From Bog-473 sp963791995 (GTDB lineage: Bacteria; Actinomycetota; Acidimicrobiia; Acidimicrobiales; RAAP-2): a DNA stretch of 64,000 bases. How positions within the stretch are numbered: position 1 is the first letter of the stretch; every line of letters begins with the position of its first letter. Of this stretch, positions 1-10,593 are shown in pieces. The translations under genes and the position numbers were made by a program. The DNA lies in contig CAWBUQ010000020.1 in NCBI GenBank assembly GCA_963791995.1, forward strand, positions 36,439-100,438. Direction: 5' to 3'. The notes beneath the pieces are model-generated. The model did no database searches. It had not been told where the DNA came from and saw nothing but the letters and a program-made list of their open reading frames with translations.

Positions 1-94
1 TGCCGTAGCCAGGGCATTGGGCCAGCTCATCGAGTGCCTCGCCGCCCATGTCGTAGCGGGCGAACATGGTGTCGACCACGCCGATCAGGTCCAT
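1..94 (-). CDS. Riboflavin synthase, archaeal type (5' part only)
   Basis: The first 31 codons of a minus-strand gene run off the left edge, from an ATG whose complement is at 92-94. The visible peptide includes IGVVDTMFARYDMG and ALDEL, which resembles the N-terminus of archaeal-type riboflavin synthase (RibC), the pentameric enzyme that dismutates two 6,7-dimethyl-8-ribityllumazine molecules to riboflavin. It is divergent from bioA. Only the N-terminus is visible, so the call rests on one motif; lumazine-synthase-like relatives are the main alternative. Confidence 0.5.
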   Translation of the reverse strand, partial: MDLIGVVDTMFARYDMGGEALDELAQCPGYG

Positions 95-156
95 GACCCA
101 TTCTCGCGCAAAGGGCCCATTGGCCCGCCCGCCCCGGCGCCGTCCAGAATCAGTGG

Positions 157-1613
157 GTGACCAACCCCCATCCGAAGCAGCCGACCGCGCCCGCACGGAC
201 CACCCAGCCGACCCGCCCGACACGCCCGACACGGCCGTCACGGCCGTCACCCGCCTCCTGGATTGAGAGGGACGCCGCCGTCATCTGGCACGGCTTCACC
301 CAGATGGGGGCCTACGCCGACAACGCCCCACTAGTCATCGAGCGGGCCGAGGGCAGGGAGCTCATCGACACCGCCGGCACCCGCTACCTCGATGCGATTT
401 CATCGCTCTGGGTCAACACCCTCGGTCACCGGGTCCCCGAGCTCGACCAGGCGCTCACGGACCAGGCCGCCAAGGTCGCCCACACCACCATGCTCGGCAA
501 CGGCAACACGGTCGTGGTCGAGCTGGCCGAGGCCCTCGCCCGCGTCGTCCCCGTCGACGACCCGCACTTCCTCTTCGCCGCAGACGGTGCCGTCGCCGTC
601 GAGCAGGCCCTCAAGATCGCGTTCCAGTACTGGGTCAACACGGAGCGCAACGACAGCACGGTCCTCCGGCGCACCCGCTTCCTCGCCCTCGGCGACGCGT
701 ACCACGGCGACACCATCGGCTCGCTCTCACTCGGCGACGGCGGCGTGTTCAGCGCGGTCTTCGACCCGCTTTGCTTCCCGGTCCTGCGCACCCCCGGCTA
801 CGCCGACCCGGGCTGGGCGGACAAGGCGTGCGCCATGATCGAGGCCCACGCGCCCGAGCTGGCAGCCGTCGTCCTCGAACCGCTGGTGCAGGGAGCGTCG
901 GGGATGTTGGTGGCCACCGCCTCGGATCTGCGCCGAGTCGGCGAGGCGTGCCGGCGCTTCGACGTCCTCTTGATCTGTGACGAGGTCGCCACGGGCTTCG
1001 GCCGGACCGGCACGCTGTTCGCGTCCGAGCAGGCCGGCATCCGTCCCGACATCCTCTGCCTCGGCAAGGGCATCACCGGCGGCTACCTCGCCATGAGCGC
1101 CACTGCGGTGACGGGCCGGGTCTTCGACGCCTTCCTCGGCGCCGACCTCGGGCCCGAGACCTTCTACCACGGGCACTCCTACAGCGGGAACGCCCTCGCT
1201 GCCGCTGTCGCGCTCGAACACCTGCGCCTCATCGAATCCTGGGACGTGCTCGCCAACGTCCGGGCCCGCTCCGAGCAGTTGGCGGCCCTCCTCAATGAAC
1301 GGGTCGCATCTCGGGACTCGGTGCGCGAAGTTCGCCAGTGCGGCCTTATGGTCGGTGTCGAGCTCGCCCCGCCCAGCCCCGGACTGCGGTGGGGACGCCG
1401 GGTGTGCGCCGGCGCCGTCGAGCGGGGCGTTCTGCTCCGACCGCTCGGCGACGTCGTGGTGCTGATGCCGCCGCTCACCATCACCGAGGACGAGATCGTG
1501 CGGATCGTCGACGCCCTCGATTCCGCGCTCGCCGACGTCATCTCCTCGGACGCCGTCACCTCCGCCGCCCCTCCCGCCGCTGCTCCCGCCGTCGCTCGCG
1601 CCCCCGATTCGGC

Positions 1614-1617
<4 letters not shown>
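157..1617 (+). CDS. bioA: Adenosylmethionine-8-amino-7-oxononanoate aminotransferase
   Basis: BioA transfers an amino group from S-adenosylmethionine to 7-keto-8-aminopelargonate (KAPA), giving DAPA, the third-last step of biotin synthesis. The 486-residue protein is a class III PLP aminotransferase: an N-terminal WHGFTQM motif, the substrate-side YHGDTIGSLSLG, the PLP-contacting DEVATGFGRTG, and the Schiff-base lysine in LCLGKGITGGYL. The first 35 or so residues are a Pro/Thr/Arg-rich low-complexity lead (repeated TRP), so the true start may be internal, near SWIERDA. The final 20 residues are Ala/Pro-rich. The stop codon overlaps the GTG start of bioF, implying translational coupling. Confidence 0.93.
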
Positions 1618-2804
<1,187 letters not shown>

Positions 2805-2831
2805 TTCGTCACGGATGAACGGTCGCTGTCG

Positions 2832-3534
2832 GTGAGCAGTGCGCGCCCTCGCCGACTCGTCGTTGTGGTCGGCACCGGAACCGACATCGGGAAGACCTGG
2901 GTCGCCGCCCGACTCCTCGCCCAGCTCCGCACCCAGGGGCTGACCGTGGCCGCTCGGAAACCAGCCCAGTCCTTCGAGCCGACCGACGATCCCGACGGAC
3001 TCGACGCCGCCGTCCTCGGCGCCGCGAGCGGCGAGGCGCCCGAAGTCGTCTGTCCGCCTCATCGCTGGTACGAGGTCGCGCTGGCACCACCGATGGCGGC
3101 CGACGCGCTCGGCAGACCCAGCTTCACGATTGACGACCTCGTGGACGAGCTGCGATGGCCGGATGTGCCAACCGACGTCGAACTGGTAGAGACTGCCGGA
3201 GGGGTGCGGTCACCTTTGGCAACGGACGGGGACTGTCTCGCTCTGTGTGCCGCGCTCGAGCCCGATCTCATCGTCTTGGTGGCCGATGCCGGACTGGGGA
3301 CGATCAACGGTGTGCGGCTGACGCTGGGCGCCCTGCCGCGCGTGCACGGCTTCCATCGCCGTCGTGTTGAACCGCTTCGACACCGCGATCGATGTGCACG
3401 TGCGCAACCGCGAGTGGCTCCGCGCCGAATCCGAGGCCGAGGCCGAAGCCGGAGCCGGCTCCGAAGTTCTCGGGATCTTCGTGCTTCCCGGCGACGAACG
3501 CGAGCTCACACGCGTGATGCGGGAACGGAGCTAA
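2832..3534 (+). CDS. bioD: Dethiobiotin synthetase, interrupted by a +1 slip
   Basis: BioD forms the ureido ring of dethiobiotin from DAPA, CO2 and ATP. It starts at GTG 2832, 28 bases after bioF. The P-loop is GTGTDIGKTWVAAR, followed by the AARKPAQSF and ETAGG motifs expected of the family. In the starting frame the sequence stops resembling BioD after LTLGALP, near 3322-3349; the family continues one base over as SIAVVLNRFDTAIDVHVRNR and ends at TAA 3532-3534 after DERELTRVM. One extra base, or a two-base loss, explains this. The complete remaining pathway and the intact second half make a sequence error likelier than a dead gene. Confidence 0.85.
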
Positions 3535-3573
3535 ATCGGACCGTCGCGGCGGCGGTGCCGACCGTTCAGTCTC

Positions 3574-4905
3574 GTGACCGAGGGCGCGGTACCCACATCG
3601 ACTCAGCCGAGACGGCGGCGGCCGCCTTGCCGGAACTTCGGCGGAGACGAGCGGTCTAAGGAACTCGCGCGACAGATCGTTGATCGTTCGGCTCGTATCT
3701 CCGCGTTGCATCGAGAGCAGCTCTCCGACATCGCCGAGTTCGACCGCGGTGAGGGGTGGCGGGGCGACGGTGCGGTCTCGATGATCGCGTGGGTCACGGG
3801 GCAGTGCGGCGTGAGCACTTCGACGGCACGACGGTGGGTGCGTAGCGCTGCGAACCTCGAGACGCTGCCGTGCCTGGCCGAGGGACTCGCCCGAGGTGAG
3901 CTCTCGCTCGATTTGGTCGAGCCGCTGGCCGAGGTGGCGTCCGCAGAGACCGATGCCAGCCTGCGTGACGCGTCAACGCACTGGAGTGTCCGACAGGCGC
4001 GTGAGCTCGCCGCTCGGCACCGCGCGCAGAGGGAAGCCGAAGAGGTCGCCAGCCGTGACGTCGCTAAGGGTGACGCGGGAGATGGCGCTGTCGAGACGAA
4101 TGCGGCGGGGCGCGAGTTCGAGCGCCGCACCCTGCGATTCAACGACGCCCGACACAGCGTGTGGGTGGCGTTCACCAAGGACGACTACGCCGTGGCCAAG
4201 TCGGCGCTGGTCGGCCGGGTCTCAGCCGCTATGCGACAGAGCGGAGAGCAGGGCGCTCACCCTGACGACCCAGTCGCCTACGTCCCCTTCGATCAACGTC
4301 TCTACGACGCGCTGATGGAGCTGTTCGCAGTCGGCAGCGCGCCGGGTACCGGGAGGCGGCGCGCGTTTCGTCCACGGCTCGTGGTGCATGCTCCCTTGGA
4401 CGTGCTCCTGGGTGCCACCAAGGGCGACGTGCCCGAGATCGCCGGCCTGGGCCCGATTTCAGCGGAAGTGGCACGGCGGCTGGCGTGCGACGCCAACGTG
4501 GTCCTTTCCGTCGAGGGTCGAGACGGGTCGATTCTCGATCAGGGCCGGGCTCGCCGCGACCCGACGGTGGCACAGCGGATCGAGATCGACCGGCGGGACA
4601 AGGGGTGCCGATTCCCAGGATGCCTCTTTACCGAATTCACCGACGTCCATCACATGCGGCACTGGACCAAGGGCGGCGAAACGAATCTCGACAATCTTCT
4701 GACTCTGTGCGGGCGCCATCACAGCGCGGTGCACGAGCTCGGTTGGAACATGGCGGGTGACGCCAACGAGGTGGTGACCTTCACCAGCCCTCATGGCCGG
4801 GCGATGGAGTCCGTGCCCTCGCCGACGTGGAGACGATCGGTGCGATCTGTGGCGCCGGAGAGGCCGAGCGACCGGTCGCCACGTGATCCGCCACTGCGGC
4901 AGTGA
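3574..4905 (+). CDS. DUF222 domain-containing HNH endonuclease
   Basis: A 443-residue protein of the actinobacterial DUF222 plus HNH family, often present in many copies per genome. Residues about 30-330 carry the mostly helical DUF222 region (AWVTGQCGVSTSTARRWV is characteristic). The C-terminus has a full HNH module: CRFPGC, then DVHHMRHWTKGGETNLDNL, then LCGRHHSAVHE, supplying the metal-binding cysteines and histidines. Function in the cell is not established; association with 13E12-type repeat proteins is known for the family. It separates bioABFD from bioB-bsaP. The start is GTG 3574. Confidence 0.85.
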   Translation: MTEGAVPTSTQPRRRRPPCRNFGGDERSKELARQIVDRSARISALHREQLSDIAEFDRGEGWRGDGAVSMIAWVTGQCGVSTSTARRWVRSAANLETLPCLAEGLARGELSLDLVEPLAEVASAETDASLRDASTHWSVRQARELAARHRAQREAEEVASRDVAKGDAGDGAVETNAAGREFERRTLRFNDARHSVWVAFTKDDYAVAKSALVGRVSAAMRQSGEQGAHPDDPVAYVPFDQRLYDALMELFAVGSAPGTGRRRAFRPRLVVHAPLDVLLGATKGDVPEIAGLGPISAEVARRLACDANVVLSVEGRDGSILDQGRARRDPTVAQRIEIDRRDKGCRFPGCLFTEFTDVHHMRHWTKGGETNLDNLLTLCGRHHSAVHELGWNMAGDANEVVTFTSPHGRAMESVPSPTWRRSVRSVAPERPSDRSPRDPPLRQ

Positions 4906-4936
4906 GGGAAGCGGCGCTGAGACGAACGACGAGGAG

Positions 4937-5140
4937 CTAGGCCGAGCGGAGCTCGAGCCCGGCGTGTTCGCGGCATCGCGCGACCCAGCCGGTGGGAACC
5001 ACGGTGACGGTCATGCGCCTTCCGCACTCCGGGCAGAAACGCGGGGGATCGAGGTCGCGCACACAGCCCGCGCACTCCAACGCGGGCCTGCCACACCCAG
5101 TGCAGTGGGCGGATTGCACCGAAGGGTCCGACGGCGGCAT
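4937..5140 (-). CDS. bsaP: Biotin synthase auxiliary protein
   Basis: A 67-residue cysteine-rich protein with two CxxC-type pairs (HCTGCGRP with ECAGC, and RFCPECGRRM), then the diagnostic LDPPRFCPECGRRM and TPTGW-like VVPTGWVARC. This pattern matches BsaP, the small actinobacterial protein needed for biotin synthase activity, thought to help maintain its iron-sulfur cluster. It starts 28 bases after the bioB stop, on the same strand, which supports the assignment. Family recognition is from memory of the mycobacterial homologs. Confidence 0.85.
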   Translation of the reverse strand: MPPSDPSVQSAHCTGCGRPALECAGCVRDLDPPRFCPECGRRMTVTVVPTGWVARCREHAGLELRSA

Positions 5141-5145
5141 GGAAG

Positions 5146-5187
5146 GATCAGATCGCGGCGCTGAGGGATCAGATGGCGGCGCTGAGG
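5146..5187. repeat. Two 21-base direct repeats at the bioB 3' end
   Basis: Two near-identical 21-base units (core ATCAGATCGCGGCGCTGAGG, one difference) lie head to tail across the bioB stop and the bioB-bsaP gap. The duplication sets the spacing between bioB and bsaP. Confidence 0.6.
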
Positions 5188-6266
5188 GCGCCGATCGGCA
5201 TGCGAAGGTCCTCGAGCATCTGGAGGTCTTCGTCGGCGGACCGGCCGAGCGTCGTCAGGTAGTTGCCCACGATCAGGGCATTGATGCCCGCCGTCATGCC
5301 GATGGCCTGGAGGTCGCGCAGTGTGACCTCTCGCCCGCCGGCGTAGCGCAGGATGACCGAGGGCAGAGCCAAGCGGAAGAGGGCGATCCAGCGGACGGCT
5401 TCCCAGGCGCCGAGGATCGGCCGGTCGCCCAGCGGCGTACCGGGCCGGGGGTTGAGGAAGTTCAGCGGCACTTCGGTCGGCTCGAGTGCTTGGAGCTGAG
5501 TCAGCAGCTCGACACGCTGAGTATCGGTCTCGCCCATGTTGAGCAACGCACCGCAGCACAGCTCCATGCCGTGCTCGCGCACGAGCCGGCACGTGTCTGC
5601 CCGCTCCTCCCAGCTGTGCGTGGTGACGATGGTGGAGAAGAACGACTTCGCCGTCTCCACGTTGTGGTTGTAACGGTGCACACCCCCTTCGGCCAGGCGA
5701 CGGGCCTGGTCCTCGGTGAGGATCCCGGCACTGATGGCGACGTTCAGGCCGACCTCGTCGCGGATGAGCGGCACGAGATCGAGGATGCGCCGCATGGTGC
5801 GCTCGTCGGGCCCGCGCACGGCGAGAACGATGCAGAACTCCGAGGCACCGAGGGCTGCGGTCTCACGGGCTGCTGCGAGGACCTCGTCGGTATCGAGGAA
5901 CGGGGTGGCCTTCACGGGCGAGTCGAAGCGCGACGACTGGGAACAGAAGTGGCAGTCCTCGGGGCAGCCTCCGGTCTTGGCGGAGAGGATGCCCTCGATC
6001 TCCACTTCGGGTCCGCACCAGGCAAGTCGCACCTGGTGTGCCAGTGCAGCGAGGTTCATGACCGCCCCGTCGGGCAGTGCGGCCAATGCGGCGAGTTCGT
6101 CGCCGCTGAGCAGGCGACGTTCGTCGAGTAGTGCCGTCTCGGCTCCGGCGATGACAGCCCGGTCCGCCGCGCTGAGGGCGACCTGGGGCGGGGGCGGTGG
6201 GCTTTCCAGAGGGGAGGCGTCCGAGGCGACGGCGTTCCGGAAGGCGACGGGGCTCGTGGTGGTCAC
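5169..6266 (-). CDS. bioB: Biotin synthase (radical SAM)
   Basis: BioB inserts sulfur into dethiobiotin to make biotin, the final step of the pathway begun by bioA/F/D nearby. The radical-SAM cluster motif CPEDCHFC (CxxxCxxC) is present, with YNHNVETA and LNFLNPRPGTPL further on. The frame is open to 6962 but that extension shadows the acyl-CoA dehydrogenase; GTG 6266 gives 365 residues, normal for the family, plus a Pro-rich N-terminal stretch. The last codons lie in a 21-base direct repeat (about 5146-5187) that also duplicates the stop region. bsaP follows directly. Confidence 0.93.
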   Translation of the reverse strand: MTTTSPVAFRNAVASDASPLESPPPPPQVALSAADRAVIAGAETALLDERRLLSGDELAALAALPDGAVMNLAALAHQVRLAWCGPEVEIEGILSAKTGGCPEDCHFCSQSSRFDSPVKATPFLDTDEVLAAARETAALGASEFCIVLAVRGPDERTMRRILDLVPLIRDEVGLNVAISAGILTEDQARRLAEGGVHRYNHNVETAKSFFSTIVTTHSWEERADTCRLVREHGMELCCGALLNMGETDTQRVELLTQLQALEPTEVPLNFLNPRPGTPLGDRPILGAWEAVRWIALFRLALPSVILRYAGGREVTLRDLQAIGMTAGINALIVGNYLTTLGRSADEDLQMLEDLRMPIGALSAAI

Positions 6267-6341
6267 GGCGCCCACGGTAGTGGCAGGGTGGGGACCCCCG
6301 GTAGCCGAGACGGCGGCCGCGGGCGGGCAGGGAGGTGGCTG

Positions 6342-7644
6342 ATGGCCTGGGATTTCTCGACGGAACCGGAGTTCGAGGAGAAGCTGGAGTGGATGCGCGG
6401 GCTTCGTGCGCGAGGAGGTGTTCCCGCTCGAGACCCTCGACCTCACGTACGACCAGGTGCGGGTGGCGATGCGCCCGTTGCAGGAGCAGGTGAAGGCCCA
6501 GGGGTTGTGGGCGGCGCACCTGCCGCCTGAGCTCGGCGGCATGGGGTTCGGACAGGTCCGTCTCGGGCTGATGCACGAGCTTTTGGGCCAGTCGCCCTTC
6601 GGCCCGGTGGTGTTCGGCAACAACGCACCTGACTCGGGGAACGCGGAGTTGCTGGCCGTGGGGATGGAGATGAGCGGGGACACGTCACACCGCGAGCGAT
6701 GGCTCCAACCGCTGCTCGACGGGGATCTGCGCTCGGCGTTCTCCATGACCGAACCCGACACCGCGGGGTCCGATCCGACGCTCTTGAAGACATCGGCCAT
6801 CCGGGACGGCGACGAGTGGGTCATCAACGGGCACAAGTGGTTCACATCCAACGGGTCCGTGGCGGACTTTCTGATTGTGATGGCGGTGACCAATCCAGAC
6901 GTCCATCCGTATTCGGGCTCGTCGATGATCATCGTTCCGGTCGGCACGCCGGGGGTGGACATCGTGCGGGATGTGGCGACGATGGAGGATCCCCAGACGC
7001 CCTACGGGCGATTCGGCAACCATGCCGAGATCATCTACACCGATGTCCGCGTGCCGGCCGGGAACCTCATCGGCAAGGAGGGTTCAGGCTTCGTCCTGGC
7101 CCAGCACCGGCTGGGGCCGGGGCGGATACATCACTGCATGCGCTGGCTCGGGCAATCCCGGCGTGCCTTCGACATGCTCTGCGAGCGGGCGGTGTCACGC
7201 TACGCCCACGGATCCACATTGGCGGAGAAGCAGACCATCCAGAACTGGGTCGCCGACTCCATGGCCGAAATGCAGGCCGCCCGTCTCATGACACTGCAGG
7301 CGGCGTGGAAGATGGACCGGGATGGCGCGGCGACGGCGCGGGTCGAGATTGCGATGATCAAGTACTTCGGGGCCAAGGTGTTGTACGACGTGATCGATCG
7401 CGCCATCCAGGTGCACGGATCACTCGGGTTTTCGTGTGACCTGCCCCTCGAGCACATGTACCGGGCGGCCCGGGCGGCACGAATTTACGACGGTCCCGAT
7501 GAGGTGCACCGCCAGACCGTCGCCAGGCGAGTGCTGAAGGGCTACACGGCGCACGAGGTGCCGAGTGAGCACATCCCGACTCGGCGGATCGAGGCACAGC
7601 GTCGCTTCGCTGACCTGCTCGAGGACTTGACGGTCGACGCGTAG
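6342..7644 (+). CDS. Acyl-CoA dehydrogenase, +1 slip near its start
   Basis: FAD-dependent acyl-CoA dehydrogenase, oxidising an acyl-CoA to the enoyl-CoA. Clear family motifs: FSMTEPDTAGSDPT, INGHKWFTSNGS, GFVLAQHRLGPGRIHHCMRW, and the C-terminal QVHGSLGFS and YDGPDEVH. The N-terminus MAWDFSTEPEFEEKLEWMRG starts at ATG 6342 behind GGGAGG, then slips by one base at a GGG run near 6400 and continues as FVREEVFPLETLDL in the other frame. Removing one G restores a normal protein of about 433 residues. It is divergent from bioB with a 75-base gap. Likely acts in lipid or xenobiotic acyl-CoA oxidation; exact substrate unknown. Confidence 0.88.
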
Positions 7645-7689
7645 AGCGCCTAGACGGACGGCAACCGTCAGGGGTAATCGTCGTGTGTG

Positions 7690-7775
7690 ACAGGGGCAGA
7701 CGTGCGGACGGGCGAGACGGGCGAACGGGCAGACGGGCGAACGGGGCGAACAGGGCGGATGGGAAGGGGGCGAAT
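7690..7775. repeat. GACGGGCG-type low-complexity repeat
   Basis: A run of imperfect 8-12 base units built on GACGGGCGAAC and its variants, between the acyl-CoA dehydrogenase and the lipoprotein gene. Similar degenerate short repeats occur in other gaps of this window. Confidence 0.5.
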
Positions 7776-7788
7776 AAGAGGAGGACGC

Positions 7789-8631
7789 GTGTCGCGATGG
7801 CTGGGGTTGGTCGGAACGGGGATCGTGAGTGCGCTCGTCGTTGCTGCATGTGGCTCTTCGGGGCCGGGCTCGTCGTCGAACACGACCCATCCGGGGCGAT
7901 CCTCGACGTCGAGCACGCATGCCAGTTCCACGACGACGTCCGCATCCACGTCCTCCACGACGACTGCGGGGCCGATGACGACCGTTTCGCTCCCGGTCAT
8001 CGTCTGCCAGACGACGACGGGCATCGCGACGACGACCACGTCGCTGCCGGCGTCGGTTTCGGTCAGCGTGCCCGCATCGAATGCGCAACAGAACAACCTG
8101 GCCGTGTTCACCGACGCGACCGGGAGGTTGATGCTCGTCGGCCCGATGACCGGCTGGACGTGCAACGGCAACTTCGGGGCCGACGGCAGCGGGATGCTGG
8201 CGCTCACGCCGGTCGGGACGTCGGTGCCGCCCGGAACCGGGACCACGTGGCATCTGGCGGCGTCCTCGCCCATCCAGGCGATCGTCGCCACCGAGAGCGG
8301 GGCCAGCACCGTCGCCGGAGCCACCTTGGCATGCCCGCTCTTCAGCGGAGCCAAGACGACTATGCAGCAGGACCTCGGGCAGGCCTGTGCCGCGGACCCC
8401 TCGGGGGAAAACGTGACGAGGATCTCGTCTGCCGAGGTGGCGTTCCAGGATCCATCGGGCGTGACAGGCGCGGGTTTCCCCTCCGGCGGTGAGAATCCCG
8501 CGAACGGAGTTGTGCTGTATCAGCCCAAGCCGAGCGAGGCGGCTGCCTACCTCGCTACCTGCACCCTGCCGGCGTCACAGCAGAACCTGTGCACGGCGGT
8601 GCTGAACCAATTCGTCTCGACATTCGGATAG
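7789..8631 (+). CDS. Putative lipoprotein, Ser/Thr-rich
   Basis: About 280 residues. Starting at GTG 7789 gives a classic lipoprotein signal: positively charged start, hydrophobic core, and lipobox LVVAAC at about residues 15-20, followed by GSSGPGSSS. A Ser/Thr linker of about 60 residues leads to a globular part containing several cysteines (GWTCNGNF, LACPLFSG, GQACAAD, ATCTLP). No known domain is recognised. Expected to be anchored on the outer face of the membrane. The frame is open further upstream, through the low-complexity repeat; that extension is rejected because of the signal peptide. Confidence 0.7.
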   Translation: MSRWLGLVGTGIVSALVVAACGSSGPGSSSNTTHPGRSSTSSTHASSTTTSASTSSTTTAGPMTTVSLPVIVCQTTTGIATTTTSLPASVSVSVPASNAQQNNLAVFTDATGRLMLVGPMTGWTCNGNFGADGSGMLALTPVGTSVPPGTGTTWHLAASSPIQAIVATESGASTVAGATLACPLFSGAKTTMQQDLGQACAADPSGENVTRISSAEVAFQDPSGVTGAGFPSGGENPANGVVLYQPKPSEAAAYLATCTLPASQQNLCTAVLNQFVSTFG

Positions 8632-8688
8632 GCCTGTCCCCGGACGGTGGCTGGGGGGCTCCACGAGAGAGTGGGCCTCTGCGGTGGA

Positions 8689-9069
8689 CTACTCGGAAGA
8701 GTGGCAGACCGCCTCGACGTTGTTGCCGTCGGGGTCGCGCACGAAGGCTCCGTAGTAGTTCGGGTGATAGCCGGGCCAGACCTGCGGTTCGTGCAGAACC
8801 TCAGCGCCCGTACCTACGGCAGCATCGAAGAAGGCGCGGACGGCCGCCCGGTCCGGTGCACTGAACGCGATGTGGGTCTCGCGGAAGCCGTCGCCCGTCC
8901 GCTGGCGCCCAATCCAGAAGGTCGGCACCGGTGGGACGCCATAGCCAATGGCTTCCTCGGCGCCGCCGCCCTCCATGATCCGGGTGCCGCCGAGTGGCGC
9001 CAGCACCGCGTCGTAAAAGGCGGCGCTGACGGCAAAGTCGGCGCACTGGATCGAGACGTGGGCAAGCAT
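8689..9069 (-). CDS. VOC family (glyoxalase-like) protein
   Basis: A 126-residue single vicinal-oxygen-chelate domain. It begins MLAHVSIQCADFAVSAAFYD, has HIAFSAPD in the middle and ends FVRDPDGNNVEAVCH, the typical beta-alpha-beta-beta-beta pattern with H and E metal-ligand positions. The start is the ATG at 9069; the frame is open upstream but without homology. Substrate unknown. Confidence 0.82.
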   Translation of the reverse strand: MLAHVSIQCADFAVSAAFYDAVLAPLGGTRIMEGGGAEEAIGYGVPPVPTFWIGRQRTGDGFRETHIAFSAPDRAAVRAFFDAAVGTGAEVLHEPQVWPGYHPNYYGAFVRDPDGNNVEAVCHSSE

Positions 9070-9140
9070 GGACCCTGAGTCTGACAAACCCGGGCGTGAA
9101 ACGGAAGGCCGGCGCCGGCTCGCCCTAATCTTTCTCCCGC

Positions 9141-9812
9141 GTGCTCCGAATGATGTGGATGGAACCGGCGTCGATCGACTGGGCGACCGTTGCGACATTG
9201 GCGACCGCCGTAGGCACCCTCGTGCTGGCGATCGCCACCTTCGCCGCCGTGCGGTCGGCCAACCGGGCGGCCCGGGTGGCCGAGGCGGCGTACCTGGTCA
9301 ATCTCCGCCCCGTGCTCGTCCCCTCGCGGACAGAGGATCCGCCGCAGAAGATCCGCTGGATGGATAACCACTGGGCCCGCGTCGACGGCGGTCGGGGACT
9401 CGCGGAGCTCGTCGAGGGGTCGATCTATCTCGCGATCTCGCTCCGCAACGTCGGCCCCGGACTCGCCGTACCGTTTGGCTGGAACATCCGCGACGGCGCA
9501 TCGACGAACGAGGTGTCCCACGCCGAGCCCGACGACTTCCGCATGCAGATGCGCGATCTCTACGTCGGATCGGACGACACCGGTTTCTGGCAGGCGGCTA
9601 TCCGGGAACCGGACGACCGGGACTACGGCTGGCTCGCCCAGGCCATCACGAAGTCGACGCCATTCACGATCGAGCTCCTCTACGGCGACCACGACGGGGG
9701 ACAGCGGACGATCTCGCGGTTCGGGATGATCCCCTGGCCGAACGCCGAGGAGGTCCGCTGGTTCCCGTCGGTGTCCCGCCACTGGTATCTGGACCGTCCA
9801 GATCCGCGTTGA
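9141..9812 (+). CDS. Hypothetical membrane-anchored protein
   Basis: A 223-residue protein from GTG 9141. One transmembrane helix near residues 15-37 (ATLATAVGTLVLAIATFAAV) is followed by a basic, Ala-rich stretch and a soluble domain with LRPVLVPSR and AISLRNVGPGLAV, a pattern seen in uncharacterised proteins with one N-terminal helix and a cytoplasmic beta-rich domain. I do not recognise a function. Confidence 0.65.
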   Translation: MLRMMWMEPASIDWATVATLATAVGTLVLAIATFAAVRSANRAARVAEAAYLVNLRPVLVPSRTEDPPQKIRWMDNHWARVDGGRGLAELVEGSIYLAISLRNVGPGLAVPFGWNIRDGASTNEVSHAEPDDFRMQMRDLYVGSDDTGFWQAAIREPDDRDYGWLAQAITKSTPFTIELLYGDHDGGQRTISRFGMIPWPNAEEVRWFPSVSRHWYLDRPDPR

Positions 9813-9919
9813 TTGGACCGTCCAGATCCGCGATGAGGGTTTCTTAGATCACTCCGAGACGAATCGGCGGGGGACTCGGAGGCGGAGAAGGCGGATCCCG
9901 CCGGGACGACGATGGCGGA

Positions 9920-10519
9920 TCAGGAGCGGAGTCCCCGAAGCAACGTCGCACACGAGCGTTCGTAGGCTGCGTCCTGGTCTTCGAGCATGCCCATGCCGGT
10001 GAGCTCGAGCGACACCCATCCGTGGTGGTCGGCCCAGATGAGGTGGGCGATCTCTGTGGGCGGGGCGTCGGCGAGCACACCGGCGGCCATGGCGCGCACA
10101 ACGGCGTCGACAAGGCTGTCGAAGGCGCCGGCGGCGACCTCGAGCGCGGTGTCGCTCGGCTCATAGCCCGGGATGGTGCGCAGGAACATCAGCTGGTACG
10201 CCATCGGATGGGCGAGGGCGAGAGCCCGGTAGCGCCGACCGCCTTCGCGCAGCGCTTCGTATGGGTCCTCGATCTCGGCGATGGCGGCGGCGAGGGCTTC
10301 GCGGAGTCGTTCGAAGCCCTGCATGAAAAGCGCATCAATGATGCCGTTCTTCGACTCGAAGTGGTTGTAGACGCCCATAGGGGCCACGCCGGCCGCCGCC
10401 GCGATCCGACGGACCGAGAGTGCGTCAGGGCCTTCGGCTTCGAGGATCTCGGCTGCCGCATCCAGGAGCGCATCCACCATGTCGGCGCTGGGGGTCCTGG
10501 TCCTGCGGCTTTCTGCCAT
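9920..10519 (-). CDS. TetR/AcrR family transcriptional regulator
   Basis: A 199-residue repressor-type protein starting at ATG 10519. The N-terminal helix-turn-helix is clear: LLDAAAEILEAEGPDALSVR followed by RIAAAAGVAPMGVYNHFESKN. The C-terminal ligand domain is typical in length. It is divergent from the MFS exporter gene, the usual layout for a TetR protein controlling a drug exporter, so it probably represses that gene and itself from the shared 74-base gap. Confidence 0.88.
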   Translation of the reverse strand: MAESRRTRTPSADMVDALLDAAAEILEAEGPDALSVRRIAAAAGVAPMGVYNHFESKNGIIDALFMQGFERLREALAAAIAEIEDPYEALREGGRRYRALALAHPMAYQLMFLRTIPGYEPSDTALEVAAGAFDSLVDAVVRAMAAGVLADAPPTEIAHLIWADHHGWVSLELTGMGMLEDQDAAYERSCATLLRGLRS

Positions 10520-10593
10520 GGGATCTAGCTTACTAAGGAACACCGTGCTATAACAGTAGTACGTTGTTCTATTAACTCATGGGAGGCGCGAAC
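10520..10593. promoter_or_regulatory. Divergent TetR/MFS promoter region
   Basis: The gap is AT-richer than its surroundings. It holds a TATAAC hexamer at 10549-10554 that could be a -10 element for the exporter, and a short inverted repeat GAACA (10538-10542) / TGTTC (10565-10569) with 22 bases between. The arms flank the presumed promoter. This is a candidate operator only; the spacing is longer than for most TetR operators. Confidence 0.35.

Noticed and set aside
66..266. Short plus-strand frame before bioA
   Set aside because: Overlaps bioA in another frame and has no motif; the riboflavin synthase start on the other strand explains part of it.
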